A stretch of DNA of 64,000 bases, taken from NCBI GenBank assembly GCA_003117195.1, contig BDSI01000020.1, forward strand, positions 124,001 through 188,000, written 5' to 3'. The stretch is from Eudorina sp. 2006-703-Eu-15. Taxonomy: Eukaryota; Chlorophyta; Chlorophyceae; Chlamydomonadales; Volvocaceae. The notes beneath the pieces were generated by a model. That model saw only the letters and a list, made by a program, of their open reading frames with translations, did not search any database and had not been told where the DNA came from. Each line of letters begins with the position of its first letter. The stretch's first letter is position 1. Positions 23,276-36,384 of this stretch are shown here, in pieces. Both the position numbers and the translations under genes were made by a program.

Positions 23276-26200
23276 TCACAGAATGGGGTCGTGGCCATTC
23301 CAGTTGACTTTGACCCCCGGCCAGCGCGTCTCAATTACGCACTCCAGCGGCGGGATGTTCTGCCCCTCGCACTTGCCGCGGTCCCCGAAGGTGGACCCCA
23401 CCTTGGCTGTCCAGCCGCCACGAGGGTCCTTGGCAACTGACAATTTGATGCTCGATTCCTGCGGTCAAAGGCCCCGGAGAGGAGGAAAGCGGGGCGAATA
23501 TGGGGCGGCGCCCCAAGTCACGTTAAGTAGCGGCGAAGAGACGCGATGCCGGCACCAAGGAACGACCAGCTGCCTCTTGAAACTGCGCGCCCGACTGACC
23601 GTGCGACTTGCCGTGCTCTGTCATGCCTCAAGCGAGAGTTGCTGCTGTATCCATACAGGCCAGGCGTGGCAACGGCCCTAGCACTGCATCGGCGGCAACA
23701 TTCCCCCAGTCAAAGCGTCTACAACCCTGCCTTACCTGGTTGGCCAGCTCGTCGTAGTAGAAAAGGTCGAAGGGCAGCTGGTTTTGGAGCGCCCGCGAGT
23801 CCTGGGCGAACAGCACCGTGAAGTGGCTCTCGGAGCAGACGACCCACACCGGCAACGAGGGGGTCTTCAGGGAGGGCCCCACCTCCACGTATCTGCGGGT
23901 TCGCAGAGAAACGGTGAACGGAGCGTGACTTCACCTCTCGGCGAGGTACGTGTTCGACGCAGAAGCCTTTATGGGAGGTACCACGTTGTGACACTCTGAC
24001 ACACTCTGACACTGAGACCCACTTCTGTCGCTGGCTGACTGACTGTCGAGGAAGACATGAAAGCGTTTGGTCGCCCGGGTAGGGGGGCAAGGGTCCACCA
24101 TGTAACGCTTTAAGACTTGTAACACCCGTACATCTGCATGCCATGCGTTCATGCGTCTCACGTGGAAGCAACCTTTACGCCCTAGTTCGCCGTCAACTGT
24201 CCACGCCCCCGGACTTCGACCCCAATCCTCGCAACCCCTATCAGCCACTCGGTGGTACTTACTTGTACCACTCGAACAGCGTCAGGAGACCCACACGGCA
24301 GCGTCGGCTGATGCCCTTGAGCACCGTGGACCCGTCCAGCTGCTTGTTGCCGTCAAATACATTCGAGGTGGCAACACCTGCGGGCAGCACCAAAAGACCA
24401 GTCAGCTTCCAGGCAGCATGCTAGACATACCCCATGGTCAGTCAACTTTTAATCTGGTCTGTGCTATGCAGGCCCAGAGCAGCGTCGCGCACCCACGTTA
24501 TCCAAATGTATTACGCAGAGGGCGCCGCCGCGCGCATGCCCACGATGCAGGTAACGCCCTCTGCTGTCCTGCCAGTCTCACCTGATCGACAGGCTTACCG
24601 CGTCCGCCAGCCCCAGCACACCCCTCCCAGCAATGCCTGCAGCGTTCGCTACTTAGCCTACTTCACGGTACACGCCTCGCTGGGTGTGCCCGGGTTCGTT
24701 CTGGCTTTGGATTTCATCCCTCTGCTCTCACCCAGTATCACCAGGTTGACCAGCTCCTGGGTGCAGTAGCCGTGCATCCCCATGAGGCTGTTGTTGGGCT
24801 CGTCCATGTCCCCCTGCGGAGCGAAGACGGGCACGGCCCCGCAAGGCAGCGTGACGCCTCAAGTTTCGTTTCTACCGCGCCATCGATAGCAACGTCGTTC
24901 ATTTGCTGCCGTTGGACCACAAGCGCCACCGTGCTCACAGGTGTTTAAGAGGACTGAGCCGCGCAGTCAAGGGTGTGAGGGTGATGGTATCGCTTTGACG
25001 GCCAGGCCAGCTTCACAACTTCGAAGACGCATTCCCGGAAGCACGTGCACTGTGCGTTGCTACGCTGTGTAAAAAGCTCAGCCAGGCACTACAACCCTCG
25101 ATCTAGGCGATCGCGCCCAGGCGCAGGTGGGGCAAATCCCAGCCCCGCCGCGCCAGGACCGGGAGCCGCGCCCGACGGCCTACCCAGCTGGCCGGCCCCT
25201 ATGACGACGCGCCCATACCCTGATGTTGTTCACGCCTCGGCTGAGCGCCAGGCTCATGACGAACAGCACGATACCCCAGCCATCCTCCGACATCAGCACG
25301 GACAGCGACCCACGGACCAGGTCCTGCACGATTGAAGACGGCAGGACGGAAGGTAAGCCCGAAACGATGCCCAAGAGGAAGCGGGCAACAACATCAGAGG
25401 ATGGGCGAAGACAACTCATCCCGGGGATCCCTCCAAGCTGTCGCGTTCGACGCCCCCGCTCAGGACACGTCTCCTGGCCCATCTAACGCGGGTCTCGGGA
25501 TATGCATGTGTGTCCCCGCTACCGTATCTCCCCTGTCCAAGTCATCGTAGCAGCCTGGTTCCCTTTATGACGCTGCAGCTGGTGCGTGAACTCAAACCCA
25601 CCAGCAGTGCTTCTTTGGTGGAGGCCGAGTGCTGCGCCACCGCTCGGCTGAGCTGATCGTAACCCAACTTCCCCGCCGAGGCGCCGGCCTCGCCCTCGGG
25701 CAGCACCAGCGCCGCCGTGGGCCCCATGCGCGCCTGCCACAGCGACTCGGTGATTGCGGTCGCGAGGGCGGACTGCTGCTCGGGCGCCCGCGGCGAGGTG
25801 TTGAAGCCCGAAGTCTGAAGTCGGAGAAGCGGGGCACATACCGGGGTCGGCATAGAGAGACCTTTAGGCACCCATGTAACTAATTAACAAATCAACTAAT
25901 CAATGAGACAGCCATGGTTGTGCCGACCCCCTAAAATGGGTTTACCAGCCATGACACGCGTTCCACATATCAGAACAGGGTTCCGAAGGAGACATTGACA
26001 GCTCAAAATGGTACCGCTGGACCCGTACTACATTAGAGGCTCCAAGAGCAAGAGCCAACCGACGTGCCAGCACGGTGCGGTACCATAGCGCCCGGAGTGA
26101 CAGGACCTGCCTGCTTTGGGCCCTCACCGAGCCTGCTTTTGGCCCTTACCGACCGTACACTGTCCTACCGGCGAATGCAGCGCCGCCAGGATGAGCGCCT

Positions 26201-29200
26201 GCACTCCCGCCAGGACTCCGCACGGCCCTCCCTGCTTCTGCAGCAGCCCGAACTGCAGCCCCGAGTGGCGGTTGAAGAAGAAACCCTGCTTCCATGACGG
26301 CGGCGGCTGCCCCTGTGCGCCCCACAGCAGCTGCTTAACCTGCCGCATGCTATCCGGAGAGATGGGTGCGCCCTGCAACACAGCGACGAGGGAGATGGCG
26401 GGATCAGGTCACCCCGCGTGTGCACCTCCGGTAGCGGGACCTCCGCTGCGCAAAGGGATGGGTTCACGATGCATCGCATCGCTGGACGAGCGGTCCGTCC
26501 GCACGCAGGCGGCAGAGCACCAAAAGACGTCCACGATACGGATCATATTCCCGGTGGCAACCCACGAAGGGCTGTGCGACATCAACTCCACAGGTCCTTC
26601 CCCCTGGTTCCTTGACCGTTTCGGTACCGCGCTCTCCCAGACTTCACCTCCAGCCGCCAGCGGCTTATTTAACGCCATTACCTTGAGCGGGCTTCCAGTA
26701 CCGTCGTTACCTACTTCAGCACTCTGCTCGACGGCTACTGTAGCCGATAGTACGGTGGCTGCAGTTGCCCGTACCTAAATCCGCTGCTTTCGGACACTTG
26801 CTCTGATAGCCAGAGCATTTCTCCGGCAACAATTTTGCGGTAAGCCCCAGGCCCTTCCCTGCCGTTGCCTAAAACGCTCACTCACCGGCTTCCTCGTGGC
26901 CGGTCCGGAGATCTTCATCGTCGCAAAGCTGGCTGCCGGAGCCGCGCCGTCGTCCTCATCGCCGAAGCTAATGTCCCCCACATCCTCCATCACCATCTCC
27001 CCGCCCAGCCGCGCTGTTCCGGCCCGAGCTGCCGGCCGACCAGCCGCGGGGGCGCGCGACGGCGTGAAGCCGCCCGCAGCTGCCCCCGCGGAAGGCGGCG
27101 TGGCCCCGCTTGTGGAGCGAGGCATAGCCAACCCGGGCGAGCCCCCGAGCCCCGGCGCGGAGGCCCGCAACGAGACGTTGGAGGCGGACGCGGAGTGGTG
27201 CATGGCGGCCGTGCCCTGGGAGGCGCGGACTCCCACATTCGCCGAGCCACGCGTCGTGCTCGACTGGATAATTTCGGGCTCCTCGTCCGAATCATTTTGG
27301 TAGCTGCTGGGCAGGATTCCGCGGCGGCAAGCAATCAGGGTCGATTCCGACCGCATCTCAGCCCGTCATGGTCACAACGCAATGACCGGTGACAGCCGTC
27401 CTCTCGTAATTAGGTACCCGCATATCAGGTTTGCATCAGACATCAGGATATGACACCTGGATGTGATACCAAAACCTGTTGTATATTCCCTGTCTTGGTA
27501 TGTCCTATTACCCAAGCGCTTGGTCCTTAGAAAGCCTCACCTGGGTGCACTGCCTCGTCGAGCAGCGGGACCAGCCACTACCGGCTTGGGTGGAGCGCCA
27601 TCTCCGAAACCAAATCCCTGCCGTACCGGCGCCGGTCGCCCAGATGACCCTGCTCAACAAAAAGATTCAAACCAAGAGGCGGCACTTCGCTCAGGTCACT
27701 TGTGGATAACGGAATCCGCCGATGCAGATACCGTCTAACTGGGACATCCACGATGCCAGCCAGCCGTGGCTCTGCTCAAGGACCCAAACGCTGAGAGCGC
27801 CGCCACGTACCGCAGCGACCGCACGACACATGACACAAGAGGGTATGCAGGAAGCCCAGTTTTATCAGGTGTTAGGAAGTGCCGCCGATTCTCGAAGCGG
27901 CCTTCGAAATCGTCCTCGCCGGTTCTAGCCCTCCGCTCAAGCCCCGTCCACGGCCATGCGTTGTAGGGGTATCGCCCCTGCCGCACCAGGCTGGTGTACA
28001 AGAGGACCTGTTGGGTGACCCAACCGCGTGGGCCCTTCGAATCGCTGGTTCAGAGCGACGGGTTCAACAACGTAATGCACGTCTTTCTTGATCGGCCATT
28101 TGAGCTAGCGTCCTTTCTTTTCTCAAGGTCGGCGAACTGCTTAAATGGAAAAGAGTAATACAAAACCGGTTGCCACCACCTCCACCCTCAGAAAGCCTAG
28201 CCATCCCGGCCACCACCCCTCCTCCACTCCTCTCCTCTCCATGCCATTCACCCACCCCATCGCTCGCCTGCCCCCGCCGCTCCCCTCCACACGCACCTTC
28301 GTGCGAGGACGCCGTCGCCATCCACCGAGCGCCATGTGGGTCAGGCTCGGTGGTGGTTGATGTGGCGGGGAGGATGGCGGGGGCGGCAGCGGCGTTGGTG
28401 GTGGTGGGAGTGGACTCCATAGCGTATGCTATGGAGGTGGAAGGAGTGGAGGAGGAGGCGGGTGACCGGGCAGCCTCCGAGGAGCTCGAGGTGGCGGGAT
28501 GTGCTCTTTGCGGCGGACTGCCGCTGTTAGTGGCGGTGGTGCTGCTGCTAGCAGTGACACGGGCGGGCGTAGCCTGGCTGTTGATGGCGTTGTTACTGCT
28601 GCTGCTGCTGCTCGCGACGGCAGAAGCATAAGTGGCAGGCACATCGTTGCGGCCGCATGGGCCGTTCTGGATGCCTGGCGCAACATGCTGCAATGGCGGG
28701 TGCTGCTGCAGCGGGGGATACAGCTGGTGTTGCAGCGCAGGTGGGCGTTGCGGCAACGGCGGATACTCCCGCAGCGGTAGGTGCTGATTTGCTGGGGGAT
28801 GCTGCAATGGCGGGCGTTGCTGTGGCGCCGGATGCTCCCGTATCGGCGAATGTTGCTGTGGCGGTGGATGCTGCTGCAGCGGCGGGGGGTCCTGCTTGTG
28901 GGGAAATGGCCGCGATTGCGAAGGCTGCTGTTCTTGTTGCTGCTGGTGACGCTGCTGTTGTTCATGCTGTTGTTGATGCTGCTGTTGTTGATGCTGTTGG
29001 TGAATGTGCTTTTGCGAGTGCAAGTGAGCCTGCATCTGTGAATGCGGCGGATGAGGGTGCTGCTGCGGGTGCAGATGCGCATGTGGGTGCACCATCTGCG
29101 GCGGTGGACCGCCCTGCTGCTGTGCCCGGCCCTGCCCCTGTCGAGGCGTGCTCGGCGTCGGGCGGGAGGGCGGACGCCTCTGAGCCGCGCCCCGCACCGG

Positions 29201-30907
29201 CGGCAGGCACGCCGGCGTCTGCGCCTGTGGAATCGCCGCGGATAGCGGTTGCTGACCGGCGCGGGTTGCTGCGGGCGCGAGGCGCGGCATTATCGAGGGT
29301 GCGCGCGACAACGAACGGCGCGACCGGACTCCTGCCAGTGGCGCCGGGGGCGGCTGCGTGGCTGCGGGCTGCGCCGTGGGCTCCATCAAGCCCAGGATCG
29401 CGGGCTTGGGGGTCAGCAGGTTTCGCTTGGACCTGGACTTGCCCGAAACCTTTCGCAGAAGTGCATCGGCATCCATCCCCCTCCGACGCCAAGCCGGAAC
29501 AGCACCTGGGGCAGAGGCCGTCGATGGCGCCGGGCTTGCTCCGCTGCCGGGGCCCGAGGGGAACACCATGCCGCTGCCGGAAGCAGGCCTGCACAGCCAA
29601 CACAATATCGGGGTACATGCAGCAGGTCAATGCCCGTTCCGCCTTACTGAACAAAATTTCAACCTGCTGGTCAGTCCATCAGTGGATGGATACACACGGA
29701 CTGGCGGCGGCGGACGGACAGATCGTTCGTCGGATGGAGAGATAGCAACCTTGCAGTCGCCTCCATGTTATTGCCATCGCATCTTGAACAGAAACAGATA
29801 ACGCGCATCCCATGACAGCGGCTGGGCCGTGGCATCTAGCGGAACGGTGCCCTGGATGCAAGGTGGTGCGGATGGATCAAGGGCGGGACAGCCCGTGCAC
29901 AGACCAGTGCTGTACATGAATGAATGAACTTTACAGTGGACTCCCTCACTGCTGTACATGTGCGGGCAGGGGATCCGCTTCACAGCCAGGTCCTGAAAAC
30001 GAAAACCCTAAACCTCCCAAGCACATAGCAGTGACTTGCCTGCGCGGGAGCACTGGAGCTGGAGCCGGCACCGAGACCTCGTCCGGCTCCGTTGCAGCCC
30101 GCGGTGCCGGACGAACAGGCGCCGAAGGTCCGGGCAACGGCCGGGAAGCCTGTGCGGGTATGTCGTGGGCAGAGCAGAGGCACGAGACGTATGGTGTCGG
30201 CTTGCATAAACGTCCATAAGCCTGTGCACTACGACTAAGGGCAACGTTAAAACAACAACAGCACCAAACAGTACATCCATAAGGGGGCTGAGTTGCATCA
30301 ACCGGTGGATTGGGGAAAGTTAGGTGCGCAACTCTGCAGGCGCCATGGAGGCGGTTTGCGATGTGCGCGACGTCTTGCGGGCAAGGGAGGCAGCGTGTGC
30401 GCAAACCACCTTACGCACCCAAACCTTGAAGTAGTGAACTGATGCAGTGGGAGTTGGGTTTTAGAGAGGGAAATACCACGAACGACTCGTTCAACTCACC
30501 GGAACTGGTGCGGGACCGGCGTCTGGGCTGGCGCTGACCTTGGCCATCTGGTGTATCACCCAGACTTCGAGCGTAGAAGGCAGGCCGTCCGCGTTAGGGT
30601 TTTGTTTTTTGTAATACGCCGCTGCCTTGTCAAGCCCAAGAGACTTGCGCAGTATCTCCCGCTTCGTTATGCTTCCCGCGTGCTTGGGCTGCATGTGCAC
30701 GCACATTCCGCCGCACGTCCATCAATCAGCACATTGCGGTCCGGCCCCATATAAATTTTTGAAGAGATTCAGCAGGAGAGCCTGCGTTAAATGCACCGAG
30801 AAACGGACCTTCTCCCGATTGTACGCGTCAAGTGCTGCGGTGCAGCCAGTTCGCACGAGGTACTCTCGCACAAGTGCCTCCACAACGTCCGACGACTGAT
30901 AACTCAT
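23276..30907 (-). CDS. MINDY4: MINDY-3/4 family Lys48-type deubiquitinase
   Basis: Twelve exons, read from the right: 30907-30809, 30688-30500 (a second possible donor ends it at 30539), 30149-30040, 29588-~28293, 27303-26886, 26372-26169, 25814-25602, 25323-25219, 24813-24732, 24377-24263, 23892-23736 and 23458-23276. As drawn, the product is ~1,056 aa. The N-terminus [17 protein letters not shown] is a LisH-like segment, as in MINDY-4. Exon 4 codes for a ~430-residue His/Gln/Pro/Ser-rich linker. The catalytic half has the cysteine in [14 protein letters not shown], then [32 protein letters not shown] and the catalytic histidine in [15 protein letters not shown]. The C-terminus is [10 protein letters not shown]. 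By family it should trim Lys48-linked ubiquitin chains. Intron 3 starts with GC instead of GT. The 3' border of exon 4 is the least certain. Confidence 0.9.
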
Positions 30908-31337
30908 TCGCCCTGCGAAATATGCATTCGACAGCCTAAAGGGCCTACTTGTAGCGGAAGTGGACGAGAATTCAACTCCAAGGCCCCTTTGGGTGCCTAA
31001 TCAATTATTACTGGCAACGTCATTGTATTGAGCATAGACTGCAAAGCGTTTCATCGAGGTAAGCCCCTCATAAGAAAGGACGCTTGTACGGGATAGCGGT
31101 TTGTGCTTCACGACTTGAACCATGGCGCAGACAACAGACCTGATGTAGTGGGACAACACTCAACCCAGACACGCGGATATTTAATTATTTTGTACAAACC
31201 AAGTACGAACTTTCAATCTTCCAGCCGGGCTTTCCGGCAGCCGGCTACAACATTCCAGCGTTTGCTGTGTAAAGAGAAAGCGGTAATTATTCAAATCACA
31301 TAATAACCTGAAGCATTGACCCAAGAGGACAAGAAAT
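30908..31337. promoter_or_regulatory. Divergent promoter shared by MINDY and YccA-like genes
   Basis: 430 bp between two start codons on opposite strands. Its A+T is higher than in the flanking exons. I cannot name individual factor sites. Confidence 0.45.
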
Positions 31338-33611
31338 ATGCTTGCAGCGAAGCCAAACGTGGGGATCGTCGCTGGTAGGTTCTGGAACTGCAATACTGGG
31401 GGGGGTTGGGAGGGGCAGAAAATGGGAGCAGTATTGTCGTGAATGCCGTGATGCGGGGAACAACGATTTCTTTATCTCCCGGGGACCCAACCCTGCCAGG
31501 TCGCCGCGGCACTGTGTCGGCGCCCTGTCCACATGCCATCAGCTGGCAGAGCTCGCGGAGGCAGGTCCACGTTGGACCAACGCCGCAGCGCCTGGCAGTG
31601 GTCGCGCAGGTCATGACGTCGTCCAACCCCGCGTTCACATTCGGCAAGGTCGATGAGGCCGTCGCCGAGTCACGGATCAGCGGGCCGCCCATGACTGTGG
31701 ATGGGGCCGTCCAGAAGACCAGCCTGCTCCTGGTGGTGGCTATGGCATCCGCCTTCGCCACCTGGATGCAGGTCGGGAGGGGATTCGGAGCGGGGCCGGT
31801 CCCGGGGGAGCAATGTTTCAGCGTATCTGTGGCCTCACCGAGCCACACCGCTCATCCCCGGAGCCGCTCTGCCCCTACAGCGACCACGTCCGTACCTTAC
31901 GCAGAGAGCGCCGCACTACCGATCAGCCCCTCGGCAAGCAGGCTGACATCAGACGATTATTGTAGCATAAAAGCGGATTAGGGGGGTTATCCGTGACAGC
32001 CAGCCAGGTGCTGGCATCAGCTGCGGCGCTGCGCATGAATTCACTTTGAGTGTGAGTCCATTGCACTGACGCTGTGCCCACCCGCCCGTCCGGCTGCTGT
32101 GATCAGATCGCCTCCGGCAACGCGGCCGCCATGTTGGCCGCCAGCAAGGGCGCCGGTGTGGTGGCGCTGCTCTCCGCGCTGGTCACCATGTTCAAACCGC
32201 AGTGGTCCATGGCGACATCGCTGGTGTTCTCGGCGGCGCAGGGCGCGGCCATGGCGGGCGCGTCGGTGATGCTGGAGGTGCGGGATGTGAAAGGGCAGGG
32301 GTAGGCGCAGGGGCAGGGACCAACCCGGGGGAAGCGTTGGGAACGAGGCATATCCCGACACCAAACAGCACACCGGCACCCACCGTGTGCATGGCGAGGG
32401 CAGTGGAGGTGCGGCAGGTGTGGTAGGGCTGCACACTTGCGCTTGATCAGCGCGCATGGGACCAGCCGCGGCAGCCGGAATGTCATTTGGGCTCCCTGCG
32501 TAACACCTTACTGAGTACCTTTCATGATTGCCACACGGTTCACGTGTTCGGCTGTGTTCGGCTCCGTGTGTCTTCCGCCCTCACCGGCAGTTCCTGTACC
32601 CGGGCATCGTGATGAACGCGCTGATGCTCACCTTCGGGACGTCCGCATCGCTGCTGGTCGCCTTCCAGGTGGGGCGGGGCAGAAGGAGGAAGCCGGTGTG
32701 TCGCGAGAATCCTCTTGCGTGGGCGGTCCTTCGGTGCTGAGACACCCGCTTCCATTTCCGCGGTTGTGTCACGATGGGTGTCACGATGGGTGGAGACTGG
32801 AGAATGTCAATGCCGCGCAAGAGGTGCGCCTACAGCCTCGGTTCCGTCATCTAAATGCATTCACTGCGAAAATCCCCGAACTCCTCTCCCTTCCCTCAGT
32901 CCCGCCTGATCCGTGTTACGGACAAGTTCCGTGACGGTGTCATGATCGTGACGGGAGGCTATTTTGTGGTGGTGCTGGTCGGCTGGCTCATGTCCATGTG
33001 CGGGTTGCGGCTGCCCAGTCTAATGGCCGGCGGCCCGGTGGGCATCGGTCTCGGCCTGGTGGCGGCCAGCCTTGCGGCCGCCAATCTGCTCCTGGACTTC
33101 GACATGATTCGCTCAGCGGCCCGTGCGCGCATGCCCAAATGGTAGGTGTGCAGAGGCTGGCGTGGGCTGGGCTGGGCTCGGGCGCCATGCAGACCTTACT
33201 TAAATACCTGACCTGATCTTGGAGAAACCCAAAAACCCCAAAAGAGCCTTAGGGACCCAGCGGCAGCAGGCCTATGCGCGTTCAAGCAGGACTAACGCGC
33301 TGCCCGACATAATGGGGATAAAGGGGCCGTAATGTGCGGGCGCGGGGGTGCTTCCAGAGGCGCTCGGGCGGGAAGCCGCACTGGCCTCGCGATGTCGTCG
33401 CCAGCCAGGAACCGGTATGCCAGCTGCCTTGCTCTCCCCGCGGGGCACGAGCGCCGCTTCCGCACATCACCCATCGCATCCCCTCCCCCGCCGCTCGCTC
33501 CGCAGGTTCGAGTGGTACTCGGGTTTTTCCCTGATGATGACGCTGGTCTGGATGTACACCGAGATTCTTCGACTGCTCACCATGTTCGCGGGCAGGGACC
33601 GTGATGACTGA
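31338..33611 (+). CDS. YccA / Bax-inhibitor-1 family membrane protein, probably plastid-targeted
   Basis: Six exons with matching phases: 31338-31374, 31500-31771, 32107-32277, 32591-32668, 32900-33141 and 33506-33611. They total 906 nt (301 aa). The first ~50 residues lack acids and are rich in Arg, Ser, Ala and Val (SSRRQVHVGPTPQRLAVVAQ), like a chloroplast transit peptide. MTSSNPAF and MTVDGAVQKTSLLL then match the start of bacterial YccA-type proteins. About seven membrane segments follow, including GVVALLSALVTMF, YPGIVMNALMLTFGTSASLL, MIVTGGYFVVVLVGWLMSM and the family ending FEWYSGFSLMMTLVWMYTEILRLL. BI-1/YccA proteins modulate membrane proteases or calcium leak. The precise role and the plastid location are inferred. 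Confidence 0.85.
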
Positions 33612-36384
33612 GGGGGGCGGAGCTTGAGTGGCATCGGTGGGCTGGTGGACCCTCAGCGCCCGGGAGGTCGGATCGCGTCCAGCGCCGAACTGCGCGCCCC
33701 GGCATATGCCGATGTCGAATTGCACGGCCCCAGCCGAGACCCGACCCTGGCCCGTCGTTGAGTGCGGCGTAGTAAGGGCGCGGTGCACAATCGCGCGGCT
33801 TGGTGCCTGTGGGCACCTCAAGATGGAGAGGTGGGGGCGGCGATGTGGCTGCGGAGTGTCCGTCTCGAAAGGAGATGAAGGGAGTAGGCGCCCATTGGTG
33901 CTGGCCCATGGACGCGACGGTAGCGACGGTGATACCGTACTGGCGACGGTCTTGGGTGCATCACTAAATGTGCATCAGCACCAAGGCAGTAGAGGTCAGG
34001 CACGTGCCGCCAACGCCGGTACAGCTTCGGTACTGGTTTTTGAAGTCGGGTTCTGCGTGAAGGGTAGAGAGTGCTGCACAAGGCTGGCGAAGGATCCATG
34101 TGCGAAGTTGATGACTGGGAGTGATGCATTTTTGCGCATTGTCTGACGCACCACGATCGCATGCGCGTTTGGGTTGCAGAGGTGTACGTGGAGCGGTAGT
34201 GACGAAGAAACGACAGTCGCTGCGGGCATACGGTCGCAGACATCATCAACCACCAGGCAGATACGTTGGAGGACGTGCGCGCCGCACCGCAGCCCCAGTA
34301 CGGGCGAAGCAAAAGTGCGCGTGTTGATTTGGGTCACTGCAAGGTGATGACATGTCAAGCACTAGTGGAGGTTGCTTGAACTTTTTACAGTTGCCTTGCA
34401 AGGCACCCGGGAGACGCTGACCAAGCACCGGGACTGACTTGCTGCCATTGGATTGAGGCTGAAGAAGGACCTTTGGGAAGAGCCGCTTGGATGCGCGGGA
34501 AACCGACACACGCCACTCACGCCTTGCGGCCCCGGCAGCGCCGCGGCAACGCAACGCCGCAGCAGGCCCCAACTCCCCAAGACTCTCCCCTCCTGCTCGC
34601 CCCCGCCACACACGCGCGAAGTCACACCGTCGCCAACGTTGCGCGCCACGCATGCGGCACAAAGAAGCGCCCGGCGCCTCGAACTGCAACCGCGTGGAGC
34701 AGCAAGCAGACTTGGTACCGAGTGCTATCTGGGAGGGTGCCCTGTGGTGCGCCAATCACCCACACATACACCCGCGCGTCTCTTTATAGGATAGCCAACG
34801 TGACCATGCGTCCCTTGTGCAGCCACTGACACAAACACTTCTCAATATTGTCCTTCTCCCTTCTGGCCGCACTGCATCCGCGTCAGTGCACGGATGCCAG
34901 CGCTGGTGGGCCTTACATGGCTGCCGCATCGACGGCTCGGCAGTGCGACTCGTCGGGTGCGCGGGGCCCAAACCCAGTCGCAGCGGCGTGGACCACCCAC
35001 AGAAGCATACTGACGAAGGGCGCAGTCTAAGCTCTGAGTTGTCTGTCGTTTCACATGCGATCCTGCTACATGCTTGACAAGGCATACGGTGATGCACAGG
35101 AACACAACCGAACCGATGATGTCGACAATGCATACACAAGTGTGACCCACACCGCCGCACAGAGTCCCGCTCAGCAATGTGCCCCGGCGGCGATGCGGGG
35201 CCGCGCGAACAGTGCGGGGCCGCGTGGGCCCCGCCCCCGGTAGTCCCATCGCGCGCGCCTCCCTCAATTTCTATATTCGATACACGCGCGCATGCATATA
35301 CGCGCCGAAAGGGCATGCAGCCAAACCTTTTTCAAGACGTGCGATCTCAGTCTCGGCGGCGACTGCACATACGCACGAACACTTTCCGCCCACTGACTTT
35401 TGAGAGTGTAACAAGGAGCACGCAATGGGCGCACACTGCACCGCCAAACCCCGGGAGCTGGTGCCGGCGCCCGCCGATAAACGTGATGGTTTGACAGCGT
35501 GCCTTCATGGACTTCTGTGCTCCCCCTGCATCCCACATGCAACCGCTCGCCCGCCTAGGCACGCCATGGAGAGTAGGCTACTTGCCCTCGGCGCAAATCG
35601 AGGCGTAGGTAGGTGGACCTTGACCCTGTACACCCACACGCCCAAAACACAGCATCCGCCCGGCGGTTGCGATCAGCACCGGAAACTGGGCACAGACATT
35701 CCAGGCTGCCTCAGTAACCCCAACCTCTAGCTGCCGCTGCAGCGCCTGCTCCCGTATTGTGGTCCGGCCGGCAGCCCGCCCCGACATTCGCCTCGACATT
35801 GACCCACACATGTCTCCTCCCAGGCCCACTGGCCATGCGTTCGGAGCCCGGGACTCACCAATAGAGCGGGTGCCCACTTCAAAGACCAACCCCATCACCG
35901 CCGCGCACGAACGCGAATGACCCGATCGGTCGCAGCCATAGTCGCTTAACATGCATGCATGGTGGTCCAGTAGGCAAGACCACCACCACCTGGCGGCGAG
36001 CCGCCAACCTGGCCCCTGCCACCCTTGCTGCACGGGCCCCAGCGCTTTGCCGGACCTGGACTGCGGAGCACTCCTTTGCGCCGCCACGGTTGCTTCCTCG
36101 GAACTGCACTCGCAGCCCTAGAACCCCCCAGGCATGCGGCCCGCTCCAGCTTTCAGGGCCAGGCCATCGGCGGAACTCCAAAGCCCTCCCGCGTCCGCAG
36201 CCACCTCCAGTGCCCCATCCACGCACGCTGACCCCGATCCCCCTGCGCGCGCCGCGACGGTGTTCACCCCTCCCCCGGGATCTGCGCTTGACGCGCATCC
36301 ACGGAACCCAGTGGCGCCTGACCGCGCGCCCCCGGCCCCTTCAGCCATCACGCGGTCCCAGCCTCCATCCTCCCCAGCAGCCCC
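33612..36384. other. Convergent 3' region, 2.8 kb, with a minus-strand TGTAA
   Basis: No frame here has both good codon bias and a motif. On the minus strand a TGTAA (TTACA at 34913-34917) would give the vasculin-like gene a ~1.5-kb 3' UTR. Another lies near 34386. The plus-strand 3' end of the YccA-like gene cannot be placed. Confidence 0.35.

Noticed and set aside
28657..29745. 362-codon plus-strand frame rich in Ala/Val
   Set aside because: Complement of the CAG/CAC-type His/Gln repeats of the MINDY exon. The sense frame fits both neighbouring exon phases.
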